Shown one piece after another: positions 1-5,148 of a stretch of 5,148 nucleotides of DNA. Under the pieces are notes generated by a model that saw nothing but the letters and a program-made list of their open reading frames with translations, was not told where the DNA came from and did not search any database. The stretch covers positions 1 through 5,148 of the forward strand of contig DMWU01000202.1 in the NCBI GenBank assembly GCA_003483125.1, read 5' to 3'. Position numbers and translations under genes: made by a program. Numbering within the stretch: position 1 is the first letter of the stretch; every line of letters starts with the position of its first letter. Origin of the DNA: Erythrobacter sp. (GTDB taxonomy: Bacteria > Pseudomonadota > Alphaproteobacteria > Sphingomonadales > Sphingomonadaceae).

Positions 1-1
1 A

Positions 2-910
2 GCGTGGGCGAATACGCCGCCGGCGCATGGATCTGCGTGGCCTGGGCTGGGCAGTGGGAGCAGCGCGGCAGAGGTCAATGAGAGCCTGGAGCTCGGCCCA
101 GAGCTGCAGCGCGGCGCATCACCGAAGCAGTTGCTTCAGGAACGCCGCAAGCTCGACCAGGCATTGGATGGGTTGCAACGACAACGGCGCGGGATCGTCG
201 ATGCCTATGTTGTGACCATTGCGCTGGACAGTGACCCGGTTTTTGCGCGAGAGGCGCGTGAAGCAGGTAGGGTGCTTTCGCGCCGCTATAATGCAAATGG
301 CCGCACCATGGTTCTCGCCGGGCCTGACGGGATTGAAGATAATCATCCCAAGGGTTCGATTACTTCCCTTATGATCTCGCTCGCACGCATCGCCGAGCTT
401 ATGGACCCGAGCGAAGACGTGCTGGTGCTCTACACCACCAGCCATGGCGCACCGGAAGGGCTGGCTTATCACTATGGTGATACCGGTTTCGGAATTCTTT
501 CGCCAAGGCGTTTGAGCAATGCGTTTGAGGAACTTGGCTTTGATCGGCGCATATTGCTTATCAGCGCTTGTTATTCAGGGGCATTCATCCCGGCATTGGC
601 GAGCGAGAATACCGCTATTCTTACTGCTTCAGCCGCCAATCGTACTTCGTTCGGTTGCCAGCCTGACAATGACTGGACCTTTTTTGGTGATGCGCTGATC
701 AATCGCGCCCTGCGCAAGCCGCAACCGCTCGCTGCTGCATCGCAAGAGGCCAATCTTTCGATCGTTGATTGGGAGTCTCGCAAATTGCTTCTCGCATCGT
801 TGCCGCAAACCCATTTGGGCGATAAGGTAGAGCAATGGCTACCGGCTCTCGAGGCACGAATTCCGCGATCGGCATCGAGGCCAGTAGGTAAACCGGCCTT
901 CACGGAATAG
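2..910 (+). CDS. C13 family (legumain/caspase-like) cysteine peptidase, 5'-truncated by the window edge
   Basis: This is the C-terminal part of a bacterial peptidase of family C13 (clan CD, caspase-like fold), which uses a His-Cys dyad. The frame is open from position 2 to the TAG at 908-910 and has no ATG or GTG before a TTG at 131. That TTG lacks a good ribosome binding site, so the true start and any signal peptide probably lie left of the window. Counting from the TTG, the likely catalytic His is H105 in TTSHGAP (codon at 443), after the hydrophobic strand DVLVLY. The likely nucleophile is C147 in LLISACYSGAF (codon at 569). The block RTSFGCQPDNDWTFFGDAL (residues 171-189) is typical of bacterial C13 proteins. 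The region before the TTG is rich in Gly, Ser, Ala and Pro, as in an exported linker. An exported or periplasmic location is inferred, and the substrate is unknown. The gene converges on the next one with only 14 bp between them and no visible terminator. Confidence 0.88.
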   Translation, partial: AWANTPPAHGSAWPGLGSGSSAAEVNESLELGPELQRGASPKQLLQERRKLDQALDGLQRQRRGIVDAYVVTIALDSDPVFAREAREAGRVLSRRYNANGRTMVLAGPDGIEDNHPKGSITSLMISLARIAELMDPSEDVLVLYTTSHGAPEGLAYHYGDTGFGILSPRRLSNAFEELGFDRRILLISACYSGAFIPALASENTAILTASAANRTSFGCQPDNDWTFFGDALINRALRKPQPLAAASQEANLSIVDWESRKLLLASLPQTHLGDKVEQWLPALEARIPRSASRPVGKPAFTE

Positions 911-924
911 AATCACCTCCACAG

Positions 925-2451
925 CTAATCGGCCCGCCTGATGTCGAGAATTTCGACCGGTTCAGCCAGCATCTGACCTTTCAGGAATCCTTCACCCTGG
1001 TCGGGATCGATTTCGGTCGCGTGGATTGCATGCACCACTTCCATCCCGCCAACCACATAACCAAATACCGCAAAGCCGGGCCGTTGGGCAGGATCCTCCG
1101 CTTCGGGATTTGCATCAAGGCCGCGCTGATCCTGTATCATGATGGAAAAGTCTCCAGTGGCTGTTCCCGGCTCGAACCTGGCCATCGATAGCGCACCATT
1201 TGTATGGCTGAGGCCTGTTTCGTTGGTCGGCTCGTGCGCAATAGGATCAATGATACGATCCGGGTGGTTTTGCGTTCCGCATTGCAGGAAACCGCTTGGC
1301 TGCTTGCCCCCTTCAACGCGCATCGCACGATAACACTTTGTCCCGTCATAGCGATCTTCGTCGATATAGCGCAGGAAGTTCGCAGCCGTGATAGGAGCGC
1401 GCTCGGTTTCCAGCCTTACCGTGATCTCGCCCAGTTCTGTTTCGAGGACTACGTCACTTGTCGCGAATACTTTCTCCGGCACGCCGGGCGTATTCGCAGC
1501 CCGCTCGCTGACTTCGAATTTCATGAGGAGCGTGCGCTGGCGATCGGAAAAGTTATTGTCGGAAACTATATAGAGGTAGGTCTTCCCGTTCTCTTCGCGC
1601 ACGGCCAAGCCTTCGAAATTATCGATGCTGAGTGGCGGCGTCCAGGTGGCAAGGGTTTCACGATTGCCGTCAGTGGCAATAGCTACGATCGAGATCGCGT
1701 TGCCAAGTCCGGGATTGTAACTGCGGAACAATATGAAGCACACGCCGTTGCTGGCACAGTCGGCATCGGTCGGCGCTCCACCACGTTCGTCGAGCGGGGA
1801 GGGGGCAGCAATGTCCACAGACCCAAGATCATTTCCGTTGGCGCGTAGACAGTTGGGCGCGGAAGAGCCCGCCCACTCGCCACAGGCCAGCCAGCCATCA
1901 GGGGCGATGGCCAGTGTTTCGATCCCGCTATTTCCGTCGGTTTGGGCAATCAGGTCAGCTATGGTCAGATCAGATAAAGTCGCGGGCTGATCGAAGGCGG
2001 CATAGTTCCAGACACGGTGATCCTGTTCGAACGCGACCAACCATTCGCCAGACGGGCTGCGCGCAAGAGCCTCCGCATCCGCTTGCTGTTTCCGTCGCAG
2101 GCGCTTTCCTCTTTGATCGAGCAAGGTCCCCATCTCAATTTCTACCAGGTCGATCAGCTGATCGCGTATTTCATCAGTGGTCAGGACCAGCCATCGTCCG
2201 TCATCGGTAACTGCAAAGAGTTTGCCATCCCACCATTCGAGGCCGGAAATGCCGCCGATTTCGCCTTCGCCAGCTTCAATTTCGAGTCCACCGAGAAAGG
2301 CAAGTTGGCCAAGTGTCCGGTTGCTCGGGTCGGCAGGGTCAAGCGATACAGGCAGGGTTTGGGGCGCATGTACCTCTTGTGCTGTGGTTGCCGGGGGCAA
2401 GAGGGCCAATGCGGCGGCGAATGTCGCGAGAATGGCAGTTTTCCATGTCAT
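925..2451 (-). CDS. Exported fusion protein: phytase-like esterase domain plus cyclophilin-type peptidyl-prolyl isomerase
   Basis: This 508-residue protein begins with a signal peptide (K4, hydrophobic core about 6-19, likely cleavage after ATTA24), so it should act in the periplasm or envelope. Residues about 45-314 match the 'esterase-like activity of phytase' beta-propeller family: GGISGLEW and VTDDGRW (66-87), DAEALARSPSGEWLVAFEQ (125-143), GIETLAIAPDG (176-186), NFEGLAV (278-284) and a closing TLLMKFEV. After a linker of about 18 residues, residues 333-505 form a cyclophilin domain: VVLETELGEITVRLE, APITAANFLRY, CYRAMR, FLQCG, LSMAR, GDFSIMI and FAVFGYVVGGMEVV. The Arg, Gln and Phe of the isomerase site appear to be kept, while the human Trp121 and His126 equivalents are not. 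The ATG is fixed by an in-frame TGA directly upstream (2452-2454), and an AGGA lies 7 nt before it (2459-2462). The gene is divergent from the BlaI/M56 operon and shares its operator-bearing gap. I infer a role in envelope proteins or phosphoesters; the substrate is unknown. Confidence 0.85.
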   Translation of the reverse strand: MTWKTAILATFAAALALLPPATTAQEVHAPQTLPVSLDPADPSNRTLGQLAFLGGLEIEAGEGEIGGISGLEWWDGKLFAVTDDGRWLVLTTDEIRDQLIDLVEIEMGTLLDQRGKRLRRKQQADAEALARSPSGEWLVAFEQDHRVWNYAAFDQPATLSDLTIADLIAQTDGNSGIETLAIAPDGWLACGEWAGSSAPNCLRANGNDLGSVDIAAPSPLDERGGAPTDADCASNGVCFILFRSYNPGLGNAISIVAIATDGNRETLATWTPPLSIDNFEGLAVREENGKTYLYIVSDNNFSDRQRTLLMKFEVSERAANTPGVPEKVFATSDVVLETELGEITVRLETERAPITAANFLRYIDEDRYDGTKCYRAMRVEGGKQPSGFLQCGTQNHPDRIIDPIAHEPTNETGLSHTNGALSMARFEPGTATGDFSIMIQDQRGLDANPEAEDPAQRPGFAVFGYVVGGMEVVHAIHATEIDPDQGEGFLKGQMLAEPVEILDIRRAD

Positions 2452-2520
2452 TCATCCATCCTGAATGGATGTTTGTCGATAGGCAAGGCGAGAAACTTGC
2501 AATTCATCTGGTCTTAATGT

Positions 2521-2532
2521 TTACGTCCGTAA
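2521..2532. promoter_or_regulatory. Putative BlaI-type operator, distal dyad
   Basis: TTACGTCCGTAA is a perfect 5-bp inverted repeat around a 2-bp centre (TTACG-TC-CGTAA). Known BlaI/MecI operators have the same form, with TACA/TGTA half-sites separated by 2 bp; here the inner base is G/C instead of A/T. It lies 45 bp before the start of the BlaI-like gene and has a second copy 21 bp downstream. Binding by the adjacent repressor is inferred from form and position. Confidence 0.6.
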
Positions 2533-2541
2533 TCGTAATGT

Positions 2542-2553
2542 CTACAGACGTAA
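2542..2553. promoter_or_regulatory. Putative BlaI-type operator, proximal dyad
   Basis: CTACAGACGTAA has the same 5-2-5 layout as the site at 2521-2532, and its left half-site CTACA is closer to the classical BlaI TACA. The two centres are 21 bp apart, about two helical turns, so dimers on both sites would sit on the same DNA face. The two sites also lie within a direct repeat: TACGTCCGTAATCG and TACAGACGTAATCG agree at 11 of 14 positions. The site ends 23 bp before the TTG start, so bound repressor would block polymerase or early elongation. Confidence 0.6.
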
Positions 2554-2565
2554 TCGAATAGTCAT

Positions 2566-2571
2566 GAGAGG
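2566..2571 (+). promoter_or_regulatory. Ribosome binding site that supports the TTG start of the BlaI-like gene
   Basis: GAGAGG lies 5 nt before the TTG at 2577 and supports this rare start over later in-frame codons. An ATG at 2564-2566 overlaps the site but is out of frame; it would encode only six residues before a TAA at 2582-2584. Confidence 0.65.
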
Positions 2572-2576
2572 TTCAG

Positions 2577-2966
2577 TTGAGTAATCGCGAAGACACTAAA
2601 CCCGATCGTATCAGCGAAGCTGAATATGCGGTGATGGAAGTATTGTGGGACAAGAGCCCGCTTACTGCTGCCGATGTTTGCGACGAGGTTAGCAAGGCAC
2701 GCGGGTGGAGCCTGGCGACTGTTAAGACGCTGCTTGGTCGTCTGGCCAATAAGGGCGCGGTTGAAACGCGTCCGGATGGTCGACGCTTCCTTTATTCACC
2801 CATCATTGCGCGGGTTGAATATGTTGACGGCGAGTCCCGCCGGTTGGTCGACAGGTTGTTTGGCGGCCGGGCGTCTTCGCTCTTTGCGCACCTGGCCGAG
2901 AATGAAGCCCTTTCCGACAAGGACATCTCAGAGATTGAGGCCCTGTTGCAGGAGATCAAGCAATGA
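2577..2966 (+). CDS. BlaI/MecI/CopY family transcriptional repressor
   Basis: This 129-residue protein has the usual length and layout of the BlaI/MecI/CopY family. The N-terminal winged helix-turn-helix spans residues about 11-80. It opens with ISEAEYAVMEVLW (12-24), the recognition helix falls in SLATVKTLLGRLANKGAV (45-62), and the wing is around RPDGRRFLYSP (65-75). Residues about 84-129 form the helical dimerisation region. The segment SSLFAHLAE (100-108) occupies the place where staphylococcal BlaI and MecI are cut during induction. Members of the family bind short dyads as dimers and repress their own operon; the two dyads at 2521-2553 are the obvious targets. The start is TTG, supported by GAGAGG 5 nt upstream. 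The stop overlaps the start of the M56 gene (ATGA), so translation is probably coupled. I give no symbol because a role in beta-lactam response is not supported by the partner's sensor domain. Confidence 0.92.
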   Translation: MSNREDTKPDRISEAEYAVMEVLWDKSPLTAADVCDEVSKARGWSLATVKTLLGRLANKGAVETRPDGRRFLYSPIIARVEYVDGESRRLVDRLFGGRASSLFAHLAENEALSDKDISEIEALLQEIKQ

Positions 2967-4525
2967 CTTCTTGGTTGTTTGACACTCTGGTCTGGACCGC
3001 AGCGCTTATTGCGCTTGTACTGGTACTGCGGCGCCCCGTCGCAAGAATGTTCGGTCCGCACCTGGCATATGCGCTTTGGCTGCTGCCCATGTTGCGGCTT
3101 TTATTCCCCCCGATCACTTTGCCTGCATGGATGGCCCCGGTTAAGCCGGAGATTGCCACTCCGGCGGCCGAGGTGATGATTTTCAGTTCAGTCGAAACGG
3201 TGACAGGACCAGCAACCCCCGTTGAGCCAGCGTTCGACTGGACTACCCTTATTCCCCTTCTCGTGGGACTTTGGTTGGTGGGAGCCGCTGCGTTCCTGTT
3301 CAAAAGTTTCAAAACCTACCATGAGATGCGGCACGACCTGCTCGATGGCGCACGCGAAGTAGGGCGGGAGGGCCAGATTCGCCTGGTCGAAAGCCCCGCT
3401 ACAAACGCACCGGTAGCGTTCGGCGTCAAGGACAGGATCGTGGCGCTTCCCATCGGATTCATGGCCCAGGAAGATACGCAGGCGCGTGATCTGGCGTTGC
3501 GTCATGAGATCGCCCACCACCGGGGTAACGACCTGCTTGTGAACATGGCAGTGCAGCCTTTGTTCGCATTGCATTGGTTCAATCCGCTAGGAACATTGGG
3601 ATGGCTGGCGTTGCGCCGGGACCAGGAGGCCGCTTGCGACGCCCGGGTCATCTCGACCAGCGCGCCGGATGAGCGTGCAACTTACGCAAATGTAATCGCC
3701 AGCTTCGCCGCAGGCCCCAATGTGGCTCTTGCAGCCCCGATGGCCTGCCCGGTGCTTGGCGACAAGTCAATAATCCATCGTTTGAGGAGTTTGAATATGA
3801 ATACCCATTCAACGCGTCGCCGTATTGCGGGGCGCGGATTGGTCGCAGCTGCAGCCATCGCGCTGCCGCTAACCGCTTCGGTAAGCTATGCAGAAGTCAC
3901 GGCTCCTGTTGCGCCTTCCACTCCGGTTGCTCCTGTGGCTTCTAGCGGACCCAGTGTTGTAGCGGCACCCCCAGCGCCAAACGCTCCGCTTGTTTCGCTT
4001 GCCCCGATGGTCCAGCTTCAGTCCGCTTCCGAAGCAGCCGATGCTGACGGGGAACGTCATGTAGAGCGCCATGTCATCGTGACCAAGGAAGTCAACGAAG
4101 ACGGCGAAACAATCGTGAAGGAGCGCAAATACCGCGTAATCAGCCCTGAAGATGGCATCTCCAAAGAGGAGATGGAAGAAATCATGCTCGAGGTTAAGGA
4201 AGGTCTGGCAGAGGCTGACCGTGCACTAGCCGAAGCTCATGAAGCCCATCGGATTGCGATCGAAACTTCGGGCGAAGTCGGCAAGCAGCACGTCATCGTG
4301 GAAATGAGCTGCGAAGGTGATGAAGCAGTTTCCGAAAGCGAGAATGAAGACGGGAAGAAGGTCGTAAAGATCTGCAAGAGCCACATTATGGCGAGCGCAA
4401 TCGAAGGACTGCGTGAAGCTCGCAACGAAATCGCTACGAACGAGGAACTCTCCGCCGAGATGCGTGAGCGCATCCTCAAGGAGCTCGACAGCAAGATCGC
4501 CGAATGGGAGAAAAGGGAAAGCTGA
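2963..4525 (+). CDS. M56 family (BlaR1-type) membrane zinc metallopeptidase with a non-PBP repeated sensor domain
   Basis: This 520-residue integral membrane antirepressor is the usual partner of a BlaI repressor. Membrane segments appear at about 5-22, 32-50 and 94-114, with a fourth at 291-310. The zinc-peptidase motif is HEIAHH (H181, E182, H185), with the third-ligand motif QEAACDARV (E222, D226) as in M56 enzymes. NAPVAFGVKDRIVALP (148-163) is also typical of the family. Residues 311-350 are a Pro/Ala/Val-rich linker and 351-520 a charged, helix-rich tail outside the membrane. The tail lacks the SxxK-type penicillin-binding domain of staphylococcal BlaR1, so the signal is probably not a beta-lactam. 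The tail holds a loose duplication (HVIV, then NEDG with VK, then EGLxEA) at about 370-418 and 443-486, with C450 and C471 in the second copy. The ATG at 2963 has AGGAG 8 nt upstream and overlaps the BlaI-like stop by 4 bp. A terminator follows 29 bp after the stop. Confidence 0.9.
   Translation: MTSWLFDTLVWTAALIALVLVLRRPVARMFGPHLAYALWLLPMLRLLFPPITLPAWMAPVKPEIATPAAEVMIFSSVETVTGPATPVEPAFDWTTLIPLLVGLWLVGAAAFLFKSFKTYHEMRHDLLDGAREVGREGQIRLVESPATNAPVAFGVKDRIVALPIGFMAQEDTQARDLALRHEIAHHRGNDLLVNMAVQPLFALHWFNPLGTLGWLALRRDQEAACDARVISTSAPDERATYANVIASFAAGPNVALAAPMACPVLGDKSIIHRLRSLNMNTHSTRRRIAGRGLVAAAAIALPLTASVSYAEVTAPVAPSTPVAPVASSGPSVVAAPPAPNAPLVSLAPMVQLQSASEAADADGERHVERHVIVTKEVNEDGETIVKERKYRVISPEDGISKEEMEEIMLEVKEGLAEADRALAEAHEAHRIAIETSGEVGKQHVIVEMSCEGDEAVSESENEDGKKVVKICKSHIMASAIEGLREARNEIATNEELSAEMRERILKELDSKIAEWEKRES
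3784..3789 (+). promoter_or_regulatory. Possible internal ribosome binding site inside the M56 gene
   Basis: GAGGAG lies 7 nt before an in-frame ATG at 3797-3799 (M279 of the M56 protein). Starting there would give a 242-residue product beginning MNTHSTRRR, followed by a hydrophobic stretch and a signal-peptidase-like SVSYA-E site: an exported copy of the sensor domain alone. The motif and spacing are seen directly. Use in the cell is speculative, because the same segment also serves as the fourth membrane segment of the full-length protein. Confidence 0.35.
4070..4432 (+). repeat. Loose internal duplication in the M56 sensor domain
   Basis: Two copies of a module run from residue 370 and from residue 443 of the M56 protein. 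Both begin HVIV (codons at 4070 and 4289, where the DNA is also nearly the same: CATGTCATCGTG and CACGTCATCGTG). Both continue to NEDG followed by VK (378-386 and 461-469), then a helix with EGLxEA (413-418 and 481-486). Spacings differ between the copies (8 against 18 residues, then 35 against 20), so the duplication is old or only approximate. Confidence 0.45.
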
Positions 4526-4554
4526 TTTCCCTGACATTTACTCGGCTTCAAGAG

Positions 4555-4592
4555 GGGCGGCGGCATCGAATTGCCTGCCGCCCTTTTCTTTT
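4555..4592 (+). terminator. Rho-independent terminator of the BlaI/M56 operon
   Basis: The left arm GGGCGGCGGCA (4555-4565) pairs with TGCCTGCCGCCC (4572-4583): 11 pairs, a single bulged T at 4576 and a 6-nt loop. The stem is followed at once by TTTTCTTTT (4584-4592). It starts 29 bp after the M56 stop and separates that operon from the dehydrogenase gene. Confidence 0.88.
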
Positions 4593-4716
4593 GATTTGCC
4601 GCCTGACTACCGAAACTGAGGCTCCTAGGGTCAAGATTGGAGCGCTTTACGCTGGACAGCAGCGCTAGCGGAGGCGAGAAGCCGTAAATTCCAGAACCAA
4701 CGACCCGGAGCTGACG

Positions 4717-5148
4717 ATGATTCTTGAAGGCAAACGCGCGCTTGTGACCGGATCGACCTCGGGCATCGGGCTCGCTACGGCCCGGGCATTGCGTGCAGAG
4801 GGCGCAGAAGTCGTTCTTAATGGCTTTGGTGACGCAGGCCTGATTGCAGAATTGTGCGAAGAGCTTGGGGCGACGCATGCCGCTGCAAACCTGCTCGATC
4901 GTACTGAGATCGAGGCGATGATGGCTGAGATCGGCCCGCTTGATATTCTGGTGAACAATGCGGGGATGCAGCATGTCGCCCCGGTCGACGAGTTCCCCGT
5001 CGACAAGTGGGATGCGATTATCAGTTTGAACCTCACTGCGGTTTTTGAAACCTCGCGGCACGCAGTTCCTTCAATGAGGGAGAATGGTTGGGGCCGCATC
5101 ATCAACATTGCCTCGGCACATTCGCTGACCGCCTCTCCATTCAAAAGT
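4717..5148 (+). CDS. bdhA: D-3-hydroxybutyrate dehydrogenase (SDR family), 3'-truncated by the window edge
   Basis: The first 144 residues of a short-chain dehydrogenase run to the window edge without a stop. The enzyme oxidises (R)-3-hydroxybutyrate to acetoacetate with NAD+ in the cytoplasm (EC 1.1.1.30), during use of polyhydroxybutyrate or ketone bodies. The Rossmann nucleotide-binding motif is TGSTSGIG (11-18), and the structural motif NNAG is at 80-83. Blocks specific to this enzyme within the SDR family are VVLNGFGDA (32-40), GMQHVAPVDEFPVDKWDAII (83-102) and GRIINIASAHS (126-136). Q85, S133 and H135 match substrate-site residues of the characterised Pseudomonas enzyme. The catalytic Tyr-Lys pair lies beyond the edge; the family is usually about 260 residues, so about 55% is present. 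GGAG (4707-4710) lies 6 nt before the ATG. The preceding terminator makes it a separate transcription unit, but I found no convincing promoter in 4593-4716. Confidence 0.9.
   Translation, partial: MILEGKRALVTGSTSGIGLATARALRAEGAEVVLNGFGDAGLIAELCEELGATHAAANLLDRTEIEAMMAEIGPLDILVNNAGMQHVAPVDEFPVDKWDAIISLNLTAVFETSRHAVPSMRENGWGRIINIASAHSLTASPFKS

Noticed and set aside
131..133. TTG at 131 as the start of the C13 peptidase gene
   Set aside because: The frame stays open to the window edge, no good ribosome binding site precedes the TTG, and the upstream translation looks like a normal part of the protein.
1204..1848. Plus-strand open frame (214 codons) opposite the phytase-like/cyclophilin gene
   Set aside because: The minus-strand protein has clear domains and a signal peptide across this whole stretch; the plus-strand translation has no recognisable motif.
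2476..2502. Possible leftward promoter for the fusion gene: TTGCAA (2497-2502) and TATCGA (2476-2481 on the minus strand)
   Set aside because: The spacer is only 15 bp and the -10 matches consensus at three of six positions, so I do not call it.
2017..2517. Plus-strand open frame (166 codons) covering the start of the fusion gene and part of the divergent gap
   Set aside because: It overlaps the signal peptide and propeller start of the real gene and shows no family features.
2520..2548. Possible rightward promoter for the repressor gene: TTTACG and TACAGA, 17 bp apart
   Set aside because: Both boxes are weak and coincide with the operator dyads, which explain the sequence better. The promoter probably overlaps this region, but its boxes cannot be fixed by eye.
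3893..4525. Beta-lactam-sensing penicillin-binding domain expected in a BlaR1 protein
   Set aside because: No SxxK-type serine motif or KTG box is present, and the tail is too short and too charged for a class D-like fold.
4237..5061. Long minus-strand open frame (274 codons) opposite the M56 tail, the terminator and the dehydrogenase gene
   Set aside because: It crosses two well-supported genes and a strong terminator on the other strand, its translation resembles no family, and its composition is that of an antisense shadow.

Overview
The window looks like part of an alphaproteobacterial chromosome, most likely Sphingomonadales and near Erythrobacter/Altererythrobacter. This rests on family recognition: the bacterial C13 peptidase, the BlaI plus M56 pair with a non-penicillin-binding tail, and the 3-hydroxybutyrate dehydrogenase all resemble proteins of that group. 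The moderately high GC content and Shine-Dalgarno (SD) sequences of the GGAG type agree. It is a dense region of ordinary chromosomal genes. I see no insertion sequence, tRNA, rRNA, CRISPR array or prophage gene.

Layout from left to right. (1) Positions 2-910, plus strand: the 3' part of a C13 (legumain/caspase-like) cysteine peptidase gene whose start lies off the left edge. (2) Positions 925-2451, minus strand, convergent with the first and only 14 bp away: an exported 508-residue protein that joins a phytase-like 'esterase-like activity' domain to a cyclophilin-type peptidyl-prolyl isomerase domain. (3) Positions 2452-2576: a 125-bp divergent intergenic region holding two 12-bp BlaI-like operator dyads whose centres are 21 bp apart. 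(4) Positions 2577-2966, plus strand: a BlaI/MecI/CopY repressor with a TTG start. (5) Positions 2963-4525, plus strand, overlapping it by 4 bp (ATGA): an M56 (BlaR1-type) membrane zinc metallopeptidase. Its C-terminal sensor is a proline/alanine/valine-rich linker followed by a charged, internally repeated domain, not a beta-lactam-binding domain. (6) Positions 4555-4592: a strong rho-independent terminator closing that operon. (7) Positions 4717-5148, plus strand: the 5' part of a D-3-hydroxybutyrate dehydrogenase gene, cut by the right edge.

How it may work. BlaI and the M56 protein form a classic repressor and antirepressor-protease two-gene operon. The exported domain would sense a signal, the cytoplasmic HEIAH metallopeptidase would become active, and the BlaI-like repressor would be inactivated and leave the operators. 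The operators lie in the only gap between this operon and the divergent exported phytase-like/cyclophilin gene. The simplest inference is that the operon regulates itself and may also control that exported protein, so the signal may be an envelope condition other than beta-lactams. The most interesting points are the operator pair, the domain fusion, the duplicated non-PBP sensor, and an in-frame internal start with a strong SD that would release the sensor as a separate exported protein. The C13 peptidase and the 3-hydroxybutyrate dehydrogenase appear to be unrelated neighbours.
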